From positions 24,753 to 73,094 of the forward strand of contig PBCX01000003.1 in the NCBI GenBank assembly GCA_002718035.1: DNA of 48,342 bases, written 5' to 3'. Origin of the DNA: Flavobacteriales bacterium (lineage in GTDB: Bacteria > Bacteroidota > Bacteroidia > Flavobacteriales > TMED113). The notes under the pieces are model-generated. The model was not told the DNA's origin. It did not search any database and saw nothing but the letters and a program-made list of their open reading frames with translations. This document shows positions 18,430 through 26,922 of this stretch, in pieces (the first letter of the stretch is position 1; each line of letters starts with the position of its first letter). A program made the position numbers and the translations under genes.

Positions 18430-19566
18430 TTGATAGAAAAAGTATATTTAGATAATGCTGCAACCACTAGGGTTGACCCAAATGTTGTTGTTGTAATGAC
18501 AGATTGTCTAAGAAAAAATTATGGTAATCCATCTTCAATTCATTCATTTGGAAGAAAAAGTAGAGCTTTGATTGAAAAATCTAGAAGAAAAATAGCATCA
18601 CTAATTAATGCCTCGCCCAGTGAAATTTACTTTACTTCAGGTGGTACTGAAGCTGATAATATGGCCTTGAGAGGAGCTGTTAGAGATGCGGGGGTTCAAA
18701 ATATTATTACTTCAAAAATTGAACATCCAGCAGTATTAAACACCGCAATAAACTTACAAAAGCAAGGATTAATTTCTTTACATTATGTTAAGCTTGATGA
18801 CGACGGTCAAGTTGACATATTAAATTTAGAATTTTTATTAAAAAAATATAAAAATACTTTGGTAAGTTTAATGCATGCAAATAACGAAATTGGGAATTTA
18901 TTACCAATAGATAAAGTTTCAAAAGTTTGTAATAAGCATGGTGCTTTATTTCATTCTGATACTGTTCAAACTTTAGCTCATTTACCAATTGATGTTAAGC
19001 AGAATCCAGTTGATTTTATTGTCTGTTCTGCTCATAAATTTCATGGCCCAAAGGGTGTTGGTTTTTTGTATGTTAATAATAAAATAAATATTACTCCATT
19101 AATTCATGGTGGAAGTCAAGAAAAAAATATGCGTGGCGGTACTGAATATGTTTATGGAATTGTAGGATTAGCAAAAGCTATGGAGATTGCATTTTCAAAA
19201 ATGTCACTACATCATGAACATATTTTAAAATTAAAAAAACATATGATTTTAAAACTTAATAAGTTACTACCTAAGGTTAAATTTAATGGACTTTCGGGAG
19301 AACTATCTAAAAGTTTATATACTGTTTTAAGTTTATCAATACCAAAATTTAATAATTCAGATCTATTATTATTTAATTTAGATTTATTTGGGGTTGCTTG
19401 CTCAGGTGGGAGTGCGTGTAGCTCGGGTAGTTCAAAACTATCTCATGTTATTTCAGAAATATCTACAAAAGAAGAAAATGTAGTTGTAAGATTTTCATTT
19501 TCTAAGTATAATACAATTGAGGAAATTGATTATGTAGTTGATAAGCTAAAATATCTTGTGGGTTAG
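18430..19566 (+). CDS. Cysteine desulfurase (NifS/IscS family)
   Basis: This PLP enzyme takes sulfur from L-cysteine as a persulfide for Fe-S clusters or tRNA thiolation. The 378 residues show the N-terminal YLDNAATT, H-S-D-T-V-Q, the PLP lysine in C-S-A-H-K-F-H-G-P (Lys203), and the cysteine loop SGGSACSSGSS with reactive Cys330. The short loop around Cys330 is typical of group II/NifS-like members. The start is TTG at 18430: it produces the expected M-x-x-V-Y-L-D-N-A beginning and no ATG is available. The 3' end overlaps the convergent GAPDH gene by four bases. Confidence 0.9.
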   Translation: MIEKVYLDNAATTRVDPNVVVVMTDCLRKNYGNPSSIHSFGRKSRALIEKSRRKIASLINASPSEIYFTSGGTEADNMALRGAVRDAGVQNIITSKIEHPAVLNTAINLQKQGLISLHYVKLDDDGQVDILNLEFLLKKYKNTLVSLMHANNEIGNLLPIDKVSKVCNKHGALFHSDTVQTLAHLPIDVKQNPVDFIVCSAHKFHGPKGVGFLYVNNKINITPLIHGGSQEKNMRGGTEYVYGIVGLAKAMEIAFSKMSLHHEHILKLKKHMILKLNKLLPKVKFNGLSGELSKSLYTVLSLSIPKFNNSDLLLFNLDLFGVACSGGSACSSGSSKLSHVISEISTKEENVVVRFSFSKYNTIEEIDYVVDKLKYLVG

Positions 19567-21020
19567 TAATAATGTAATCTTCTAACTCCGCTAATATATT
19601 TAGCTAATCTAATAACTTGTTTAGTGTAACCAAACTCGTTGTCATACCATACATAAAGTATTATATTTTTACCACTTTTTGAAACAATTGTGGCTTTTGA
19701 ATCAAAAATAGAACATCCAGTAGTACCTATAATATCGTTTGAAACTAGCTCTTCATTTATTGAATATTTAATTTGATTCACTAGTTCTCCAGAAAGTGAG
19801 GATTTTCTTAAAATTTCATTAATTTCTTCTAAAGATGTTTTGTTTTTGATATCAAGGCTCATAACTGCTAATGACCCATTTGGAGTGGGTACTCGAATAG
19901 CATTGGCAGTTAATTTTCCATCTAAATGTGGCATAATTTTAGAAATTGCTTTACCAGCGCCAGTTGATGTTATAACCATGTTAATTGCTGCTGATCTTCC
20001 TCTTCTATTTTTTCCATGCATATTATCAAGTAGATTTTGGTCATTTGTATAAGCGTGAATTGTTTCAATATGTCCTTTAACAATTTTTTTTGATTTATTG
20101 ATGACATATAAAATTGGTGCAATTGCATTAGTAGTACAAGATGCTGCGGAAAAAATATTTTCTTTTTCAAAATCAAATTGTTTATGATTAACCCCATAAA
20201 CAATATTTGGCATAGAATTCCCAGGTGCTGTTAATATTACTTTTTTTACATACTTATTTAAGTGTTTTTTTAATTGTTTTTTTTCTTTATATATACCTGT
20301 GCTATCAATAAGTAGCGCATTTTTAATACCAATCTTTTTATATTCAATTTTTTCCTCTGAGGATAAGAAAACAATATTTTGACCGTTTACAATGATAGAA
20401 TTTCTTTTATTATCAATTTCAAGTGAACCTGAAAAGCGACCATGTACTGAGTCTTGTAAAAGTAGAGACGCTCTTTTTTTAAGACTTTTTTCATCAACGC
20501 TTCTAACTACAACAGCTCTTAGTCTCAGTTGTTGACCTTTTCCAGCTTGCTTAATAAGTTCTCTTGTACAAAGTCTTCCAATTCTACCGAATCCAAATAG
20601 AATAACATCTTTTGGCTTCATTTCATGTTTTGTCGGCTTGATTAAAAAATTGAGTTTCTTGCTTAAAAATACTGATCTGTTTTTATGTTTGGACTTTTCT
20701 TCAATCCATTCAAAAGTTAATTTACCAATATCTATTTTTGATGGACATAAATCCATGTCATATAAGTTTTTTACAATTTTATTAGTTTCAACAACATTAA
20801 TTGGTTTTTTGACAAAATTTTTTGCGTAATGATGTAGTCTCAAAATTTTAGTTATTGTCGTGTCAATCAGATGTCTTCTAAAGAGAACTAATTCTACTCC
20901 TTTTTCATAAAGTAGTTTTCCTGAGTAATTTATTAAACTTACGGCTGCTTGTTCTTGATGGATATATTTTTCTAATTGTTTAGTGTAAATTTCCTTTTGA
21001 TTATTTTTTTTTGTGCTCAT
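19563..21020 (-). CDS. gap: Glyceraldehyde-3-phosphate dehydrogenase, long N-terminally extended form
   Basis: This 485-residue protein has a normal GAPDH body from about residue 136: NAD loop G-F-G-R-I-G at 143-148, catalytic Cys295 in S-C-T-T-N, and the closing Y-D-N-E-F-G-Y. It is preceded by about 135 residues of helical, basic sequence not found in ordinary GAPDH. Bacteroidota commonly carry this long form. It oxidises glyceraldehyde-3-phosphate with NAD(P) and phosphate or runs in reverse in gluconeogenesis; the purpose of the extension is not known to me. The gene stands alone on the minus strand, convergent with the cysteine desulfurase and divergent from dapF. Confidence 0.9.
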   Translation of the reverse strand: MSTKKNNQKEIYTKQLEKYIHQEQAAVSLINYSGKLLYEKGVELVLFRRHLIDTTITKILRLHHYAKNFVKKPINVVETNKIVKNLYDMDLCPSKIDIGKLTFEWIEEKSKHKNRSVFLSKKLNFLIKPTKHEMKPKDVILFGFGRIGRLCTRELIKQAGKGQQLRLRAVVVRSVDEKSLKKRASLLLQDSVHGRFSGSLEIDNKRNSIIVNGQNIVFLSSEEKIEYKKIGIKNALLIDSTGIYKEKKQLKKHLNKYVKKVILTAPGNSMPNIVYGVNHKQFDFEKENIFSAASCTTNAIAPILYVINKSKKIVKGHIETIHAYTNDQNLLDNMHGKNRRGRSAAINMVITSTGAGKAISKIMPHLDGKLTANAIRVPTPNGSLAVMSLDIKNKTSLEEINEILRKSSLSGELVNQIKYSINEELVSNDIIGTTGCSIFDSKATIVSKSGKNIILYVWYDNEFGYTKQVIRLAKYISGVRRLHYY

Positions 21021-21102
21021 TTTACTTTGTTAGAGAATAATATTAAACAATTCTTAAATCTAACATTTTATTTAATTATTTTTAATAAAAAATTGAATTT
21101 AG

Positions 21103-21879
21103 TTGAAAATAGACTTTTTTAAATATCAAGGATCTGGAAATGATTTTATAATAATAGATAATAGAGAAAACAAATTATCAATTGATAGTTCATTGATCCA
21201 AAATTTATGTCATAGAAAATTTGGAATTGGTGGCGATGGTTTAATTACTCTTCATGGAAATAAAGACACAGGTTTTTCTATAAAACACTACAACTCTGAT
21301 GGAAAGAAGTCCTCATTTTGCGCTAATGGAAGTAGGTGTATGGTGCATTTTGCTAAATACTTAAATCTTTTTATTGATAAATTTATTTTTTCATCTAACG
21401 GAAAAAATATTGTTGGTTCAATTTCAGAAGACTTGATAAACATTACCATGCCTGATGTTATTAATATTAAAACAGATCAAAATGGGTATTATATACTAAA
21501 TACTGGTTGTTTGCATCTCGTTGTTTTTTCAGAAGATCTTGAAAATGTTGATGTTAAATATTTAGGTAGTGAAATTAGAAATATGAAAGAATATTATAAA
21601 GATGGTATAAATGTTAATTTTGTTGAAGAAATAAGTGATAAAATTTCAATTAGAACCTATGAAAGGGGAGTGGAGAATGAAACTCTTTCTTGTGGAACAG
21701 GAGTGGTTGCCTCAGCTTTAGCATTAAATGAAACTAGTTCAAGTATTTCTCTTCCTGTTAAAGTTAAAACTCTTGGTGGTGAGTTAAGTGTGAGCTGGAA
21801 AAAAAATAATAATAAATATCAAGACATAATTTTATCAGGACCTGTTTCTTTAGTATTCCAAGGTGAATTAATTTTATGA
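21103..21879 (+). CDS. dapF: Diaminopimelate epimerase
   Basis: DapF inverts LL-diaminopimelate to the meso form used for lysine and peptidoglycan. The 258 residues have both catalytic cysteines: Cys73 in F-C-A-N-G-S-R-C and Cys197 in L-S-C-G-T-G-V, plus the N-terminal KYQGSGNDF and the E-R-G-V-E-N-E-T loop. The start is TTG at 21103, which gives the standard M-K-I-D-F-F-K-Y-Q-G opening. The last bases overlap the following cytochrome gene in an ATGA junction, so the two are co-translated. Confidence 0.94.
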   Translation: MKIDFFKYQGSGNDFIIIDNRENKLSIDSSLIQNLCHRKFGIGGDGLITLHGNKDTGFSIKHYNSDGKKSSFCANGSRCMVHFAKYLNLFIDKFIFSSNGKNIVGSISEDLINITMPDVINIKTDQNGYYILNTGCLHLVVFSEDLENVDVKYLGSEIRNMKEYYKDGINVNFVEEISDKISIRTYERGVENETLSCGTGVVASALALNETSSSISLPVKVKTLGGELSVSWKKNNNKYQDIILSGPVSLVFQGELIL

Positions 21880-23810
21880 AAACCATTTTTTTTTACATTG
21901 TTCTTATTTTTTTTATATCATGTAAAAAACCATCAAACATATCTCCTTATTTGAATGTATATCATGATATTAATTATGTTGGAATAAATACATGTAAACA
22001 ATGTCATATGGATATTTACAATACTTTCATAAAAAATGGAATGGGAAAGTCGTTTAACGTAGCAAAAAAAAAATTCAGTTCATCAGATTTTAAACATCCT
22101 ATTTTTGATAGTATTTTAGGTTTTCATTATTTTCCAGAGTGGATAGATAATGAATTATTTTTAAATGAATATCAATTAAAATCAAATGATACTGTATTTT
22201 CATTAAAAACAAAAATTGATTATATAGTTGGCTCTGGTAATCATACTAATTCACATATCATAAACTCCAATGGCTATTTATATCAAGCTCCTTTTACATT
22301 TTATACACAAGATTCTATACTTGATTTTCCACCTGGTTTTGAATATGGAAACAACTCTAGATATGATAGAAAAATTGGATTAGAATGTATGTCATGTCAT
22401 AATGCTTTTCCACATTTTAATCTAGGTTCAGAAAATAAATTTGAGAAAATACCAAGTGGTATTGATTGTGAGAGATGTCATGGTCCTGGAAATCTACATG
22501 TTGCAAATATTCAATCGGGCCAATTAGTTGATACTTCTAAATTTTTTGATTATTCCATAGTAAATCCAATTAATTTATCCATTGAATTACAAAATGAATT
22601 ATGTTCTAGATGTCATGTTCAAGGAAATTCAGTTTTAAAATATGAAAAATCTTTTTTTGATTTTAAGCCTGGTATGTATCTTAATGAGGTGATGGATGTT
22701 TATTTGCCTCGATACACCAATTCTGAAGATGATTTTATCATGGCCTCTCATTTAGATAGAATGAAACAAAGTAAATGTTTTATTTCCTCCAACGGAAATA
22801 TGAGTTGTATAGGATGCCATAACCCTCACATTTCAGCAAAAAAAACCACTACAAATCAGTATAACAATACATGTTATTCTTGTCACAATTCCGAATCTTG
22901 TAATGAAGAGTCTGTTATTAGACACAAGACAGGAGATAATTGCATTTCATGTCACATGAAGGAATCAAAAACTATTGATATTCCTCACGTTACTATTACA
23001 GATCATAAGATTAAAATTAATAATCAAATTAATTATGAAGATAAAGAAAAAGAATTTTTGGGACTAGAGTGTATAAATAATGATTCTCCAACCAATTATA
23101 GTATAGTAAATGCTTACTTACAAGAATTTGACTCTTTTAATTCAAAAGATGAATACCTAGATTCAGCCTATGTTTATTTGAGTGGAATGGATCTAAAAAT
23201 AAAAGAAAATTTTTTTTCTTATGTTTTTTTTAATTTCTTATCAAATTCCTTTAAAAATATTATTGATGAAGTTCAAAGAAAAGGAATAGATAATGTGTTA
23301 TTCATGTTTAGTAAAAAACAGTATAATAATTTTGATGCATTAACTTGTTATAGAATTGGTCAGTCTTTTTATAGGCTAAAAGATTATAAAAATGCATTAT
23401 ATTTTTTTGATCAATCTGTTACTCTTGCTCCATATCATTTAGATTTTATTGAAAAACATGCTGTTAATTTGATTAAACTAAATAATCTAGAAGAGGCGAA
23501 AAAACAATTTCAATTTATTATTAATGAAGATCCAAAATTTTTTTCAGCCTACAATCATTTAGGTAATTTGTATATTGATGATTATATGAAAAAAAAAGAT
23601 CAAAGAGATAAAAATTTAGCCTCTTATTATTTAGATATATCATTAAATTTAAATCCAAATTATGAACAAGCAATGTTGAATAAATCAAGAGTGTTTATTT
23701 TGGATGAAAATGTTGAATCTGCAAAAAAAATGTTAAACAAAATTAAATCTTTACACCCTCAGAATATTTATGTTGATAATTTATTAAACCAACTTAATGA
23801 AGTTAAATAA
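21876..23810 (+). CDS. Seven-heme c-type cytochrome lipoprotein with C-terminal TPR repeats
   Basis: The 644-residue protein opens with a lipoprotein signal (hydrophobic run ending F-I-S-C, about residue 16). It has seven C-x2-C-H heme sites at about residues 40 (CKQCH), 171 (CMSCH), 198 (CERCH), 243 (CSRCH), 311 (CIGCH), 333 (CYSCH) and 356 (CISCH), plus several free His ligands. This spacing resembles cytochrome c554-type multiheme proteins. From about residue 490 it becomes tetratricopeptide repeats (YRIGQSFYRLKDYKNALYFF and three more). It is predicted to be periplasmic, membrane-anchored and electron-carrying; donor and acceptor are unknown. It overlaps dapF by 4 and mltG by 14 bases. 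Confidence 0.87.
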   Translation: MKTIFFYIVLIFFISCKKPSNISPYLNVYHDINYVGINTCKQCHMDIYNTFIKNGMGKSFNVAKKKFSSSDFKHPIFDSILGFHYFPEWIDNELFLNEYQLKSNDTVFSLKTKIDYIVGSGNHTNSHIINSNGYLYQAPFTFYTQDSILDFPPGFEYGNNSRYDRKIGLECMSCHNAFPHFNLGSENKFEKIPSGIDCERCHGPGNLHVANIQSGQLVDTSKFFDYSIVNPINLSIELQNELCSRCHVQGNSVLKYEKSFFDFKPGMYLNEVMDVYLPRYTNSEDDFIMASHLDRMKQSKCFISSNGNMSCIGCHNPHISAKKTTTNQYNNTCYSCHNSESCNEESVIRHKTGDNCISCHMKESKTIDIPHVTITDHKIKINNQINYEDKEKEFLGLECINNDSPTNYSIVNAYLQEFDSFNSKDEYLDSAYVYLSGMDLKIKENFFSYVFFNFLSNSFKNIIDEVQRKGIDNVLFMFSKKQYNNFDALTCYRIGQSFYRLKDYKNALYFFDQSVTLAPYHLDFIEKHAVNLIKLNNLEEAKKQFQFIINEDPKFFSAYNHLGNLYIDDYMKKKDQRDKNLASYYLDISLNLNPNYEQAMLNKSRVFILDENVESAKKMLNKIKSLHPQNIYVDNLLNQLNEVK

Positions 23811-24900
23811 AAAAATAATTTTCACCTTTTCAGTTTTACTAATAATTCTATATGTAATAAAAGTTAGAAGTGTATATTTTTCTAATTATGTTGCTGAGAA
23901 TAAATTTTTTTATATCACTCACAGTGATAATTATAAAGATCTGTTAAACAATATAAAAAATGAATTTGAAATACCTGAATATGTGGCTTTTAACTCTTAT
24001 TGTAAAAAGAAAAAATTATTCAACTACAAACCAGGAAAATATTTGTTAAAAAAAGGATTTTCATTAAATGAAATTATTAATGAATTGAGAGTGCCAGGAA
24101 ACAGAAAAACTGTTGATTTTTCTTTTAACTCTTTTTCAAGTCTTAATGAATTGGCATCAATGATTAGTTTGGAAACAAGTATTGATTCATCAAGATTTAT
24201 TAAAACAGTTTATTCATTTAATTATGATTCAATATTCAATAAAGAAGTGAGTGACTTAGAAATTCAAACGTTTTTTATACCCAACACCTATAATTTATAT
24301 TGGCATATAAGTGAACATGAATTCATAAATAAAATGATAAATGAATACAAGGTCTTTTGGTCAAAAAGATTAAAAAAAGCAAAAAAAATCAATTTAACTG
24401 AATTTCAAGTTTCAATACTTGCTTCTATAGTTGAAAAAGAATCAAATAATATTGATGAAATGCCTGAAATTGCATCTTTATATTTAAATAGACTAAGAAA
24501 AAAAATGAAATTACAAGCGGATCCTACTGTAAATTTTTGTTTTAAGATGCTTCACTCTAATGATACGACTTTAAAAAGAGTTATGAATAATCATTTGAAA
24601 ATTGATTGTAATTATAATACTTATAAAATTGATGGTTTGCCTCCTGGTCCCATAACTTCCCCCTCTATATTTAGTATAGATGCAGTTTTAAAAAATAAGA
24701 AAACTAATCACTTATTTATGTGCGCTAAAGCTTTAGAAAATAAAAAAGAAAAAAAAGTTTGTTTTTTTGACTCCCATATTTTTTCTAAAAATTATTTTCA
24801 ACATATTAATAATGCAAAAAAATATCAAAATGCTATGAATAAATATGAAAAAGGTTATCAAATTTGTTTTCCTGATAGAGAAAATTGCAATTGTAATTAA
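23797..24900 (+). CDS. mltG: Endolytic murein transglycosylase
   Basis: MltG (YceG) cuts nascent glycan strands inside the chain and so sets their length. The 367 residues have one N-terminal membrane helix (about 6-20), a LysM-like region and the YceG catalytic domain. Key signs are F-I-P-N-T-Y-N, the catalytic Glu213 in A-S-I-V-E-K-E, L-Q-A-D-P-T-V and Y-K-I-D-G-L-P-P-G-P-I. A Cys-rich tail (F-P-D-R-E-N-C-N-C-N) ends the protein and is not part of the usual family pattern. The start overlaps the cytochrome gene by 14 bases, and the Smr gene begins at the base after the stop. Confidence 0.92.
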   Translation: MKLNKKIIFTFSVLLIILYVIKVRSVYFSNYVAENKFFYITHSDNYKDLLNNIKNEFEIPEYVAFNSYCKKKKLFNYKPGKYLLKKGFSLNEIINELRVPGNRKTVDFSFNSFSSLNELASMISLETSIDSSRFIKTVYSFNYDSIFNKEVSDLEIQTFFIPNTYNLYWHISEHEFINKMINEYKVFWSKRLKKAKKINLTEFQVSILASIVEKESNNIDEMPEIASLYLNRLRKKMKLQADPTVNFCFKMLHSNDTTLKRVMNNHLKIDCNYNTYKIDGLPPGPITSPSIFSIDAVLKNKKTNHLFMCAKALENKKEKKVCFFDSHIFSKNYFQHINNAKKYQNAMNKYEKGYQICFPDRENCNCN

Positions 24901-25440
24901 ATGGGGTTTTCAATTGGAGATAAGGTGATTTTTGTAAATCAATCTAGAGATGGTATTGTTATTGACACCAAAGATGATAGCATGTTTATAATTGAAAGTG
25001 AAGGAGTTCAATTTGAGGTTTGCAAAGATGAAATAATTAAAGTTAATAAAGAATCGGAAAATTTTTATCAAACCATTAAAAAAATTAGCACCAGTAAAAA
25101 ACAAATTGAATACTTTGATAAAAAATTAGAAAAATTAAATGAAGATTATAAAGTTCTTATTTCTAAAGATTTTGAATTAGATTTGCATATTGAAAAGATT
25201 ATTGACAATTTTAAACATTTAAGTAGTTCTGAAATTTTAGACATTCAAATGAATGTGTTTTATAAAGCTATTTTTAAAGCGAATGATTTAAAATTACCAT
25301 TTCTAATTGTCATTCATGGATTAGGTAAAGGAATTTTAAAGTCTAAAATAATTAAATTTTTGAAGGATAATGATGCTTCTTTTTTTGATGAAAGCCCGTT
25401 ATTTTATAAAGGAGGAGCTACTAGAATAAATTTATTTTAG
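24901..25440 (+). CDS. Smr-domain protein with N-terminal SH3-like (DUF2027-type) region
   Basis: In 179 residues the protein has an N-terminal beta barrel-like part (FSIGDKVIF...GIVID), a short charged helix, and a C-terminal Smr domain with D-L-H-I-E near residue 98 and the loop I-H-G-L-G-K-G near 139. Smr domains are nucleic-acid nickases or ribosome-rescue endonucleases in other bacteria, so the activity here is inferred from family. It is shorter than full DUF2027 proteins, lacking their middle domain, but short versions are common in Flavobacteria. Its TAG stop lies inside the P1 helix of the RNase P RNA that follows. Confidence 0.8.
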   Translation: MGFSIGDKVIFVNQSRDGIVIDTKDDSMFIIESEGVQFEVCKDEIIKVNKESENFYQTIKKISTSKKQIEYFDKKLEKLNEDYKVLISKDFELDLHIEKIIDNFKHLSSSEILDIQMNVFYKAIFKANDLKLPFLIVIHGLGKGILKSKIIKFLKDNDASFFDESPLFYKGGATRINLF

Positions 25441-25797
25441 TTGAAATTGCCTTATCGCTTGATATTAAATCAAGAGGAAAGTCTGGACAACATAGAGCGC
25501 CATGCTTCCTAACAGGAAGAACTTTAAGTTAGCAAGTGCCACAGAAAAAAACCGCCATTTATGGTAAGGGTGAAAATGTGAGGTAAGAGCTCACGAGATT
25601 TAGTAGTGATATTAAATTTGGGTAAACCTCATGGGTTGAAAGGTCAAATATACTGAGATGTTTTCTATAAAAACAAAAGACTGCTCGTCTTTACTCAGGG
25701 GGTAGACCGTTTGAGTTTAATAGTGATATTAAACCTAGATAAATGATAGGGACTTTTTTTAAGAAAAGTACAGAATCCGGCTTATAAATTTTAACTA
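25438..25797 (+). ncRNA. rnpB: RNase P RNA (bacterial class A)
   Basis: RNase P RNA is the ribozyme that trims 5' leaders from pre-tRNAs. The universally conserved blocks are visible: GAGGAAAGTCTGGAC at 25474-25488 (5' side of P4), the CAGAA/CCGCC region near 25541-25556, GGTAAGGGTGAAA...GTGAGGTAAGAGCTCAC at 25563-25594, and ACAGAATCCGGCTTATA at 25770-25786 (3' side of P4). Ends are set by an 11-bp P1 helix: TAGTTGAAATT (25438-25448) pairs with AATTTTAACTA (25787-25797) with one G-U pair. P3 is the small hairpin CTTGAT/ATCAAG just before P4. The 5' strand includes the stop codon of the Smr gene, so the mature 5' end may arise by processing of a joint transcript. Confidence 0.95.
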
Positions 25798-25804
25798 TTT
25801 TTAG

Positions 25805-25835
25805 AAAGGGGTACTTAAATGAGTGTCCCTTTTTT
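25805..25835 (+). terminator. rnpB intrinsic terminator
   Basis: An 11-bp stem, AAAGGGGTACT (25805-25815) with AGTGTCCCTTT (25822-25832), has two wobble pairs and a six-base loop, and runs into a T6 tail (25830-25835). It begins eight bases after the P1 helix. The tail overlaps the trxB stop codon, which comes from the other strand; in the trxB direction the T tail is poor, so it is mainly one-way. Confidence 0.85.
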
Positions 25836-26769
25836 ATTCAAATTCACTTAAATATCTTTCTGCATCTAGTGCTGCCATACATCCAGAACCAGCTGCTGTC
25901 ACAGCTTGTCTATAGACAGAATCTTGAACATCTCCACTAGCAAATACTCCATTCACATCAGTTAAGCTTGAGTCGGCATGGGTAATTATATATCCAGCAC
26001 TATTCATTTTAATTTTCCCTTTAAAGATATCTGTATTTGGTTTATGCCCAATTGCAACAAAGAATCCAGTTGCGTTTAATAATTTATTTTCTTTAGTTAT
26101 ATTATTAAAAACATTTACTTTATTTACATTTTGATCACCTAGAATTTCAATAGTTTCATGATTAAATAAAACTTCTATATTTGGTGTTTTTAATACTCTT
26201 TCTTGCATTATTTTTGATGCTCGCATTGAGTCTTTTCTAACTAGTAAATATACTTTATTACACAGTTTGCTAAGATATATTGACTCTTCAGCTGCAGAAT
26301 CACCACCACCAACTACAACAACATCTTCACCTTTATAAAAAAAGCCATCACATACCGCGCAGGCAGAGACTCCAAATCCCATGAATTTTTTTTCAGAATC
26401 TAATCCTAAATATTTTGCGGATGCTCCTGTAGAAATAATAACTGTTTTACTTTCAAATATTTTTTCTTCATCAACTGTTATTTTATGAAGTTCTCCTTTA
26501 TTTTTACTAAAATCAACACTTGTAACAAAACCAGAAATTATTTCAGTTCCAAATCTTTTGGCTTGATTTTTTAAGTCTTCCATCATTTCAGGACCCATAA
26601 TACCATTAGGGTAACCCGGAAAGTTTTCTACATCAGTTGTAGTTGTTAACTGACCACCTGGTTGTAGTCCTTCGATCATTATGGGTTTTAAATTAGCTCT
26701 CGAGGCATAAATCGCAGCAGTGTAACCTGCGGGCCCTGATCCAATTATTAAACAAGCAGTTTTTTTCAT
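25834..26769 (-). CDS. trxB: Thioredoxin reductase (NADPH)
   Basis: This 311-residue flavoprotein uses NADPH to reduce thioredoxin through FAD and a redox disulfide. The FAD loop G-S-G-P-A-G-Y at 10-16, the active-site pair Cys137/Cys140 in C-A-V-C-D-G, the NADPH loop V-V-G-G-G-D-S-A-A-E-E and the closing F-A-S-G-D-V segment are all present. Length and motif order are those of low-molecular-weight TrxB. It stands alone, converging on rnpB and diverging from gcvT across about 150 bases in which I see no gene or clear promoter. Confidence 0.95.
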   Translation of the reverse strand: MKKTACLIIGSGPAGYTAAIYASRANLKPIMIEGLQPGGQLTTTTDVENFPGYPNGIMGPEMMEDLKNQAKRFGTEIISGFVTSVDFSKNKGELHKITVDEEKIFESKTVIISTGASAKYLGLDSEKKFMGFGVSACAVCDGFFYKGEDVVVVGGGDSAAEESIYLSKLCNKVYLLVRKDSMRASKIMQERVLKTPNIEVLFNHETIEILGDQNVNKVNVFNNITKENKLLNATGFFVAIGHKPNTDIFKGKIKMNSAGYIITHADSSLTDVNGVFASGDVQDSVYRQAVTAAGSGCMAALDAERYLSEFE

Positions 26770-26922
26770 ATTTATATTTTATTTAGTGAAAATAATAAAA
26801 CAACAATCATTTTTGACTATTTATTTAAATACTTTTACATATTTTTTTAAAATTATCTAAAACTTTTTTTTTAGATAAAATTTCGTTTTAAATTTAATAT
26901 TATTGTTTTTAATTAATTATAA

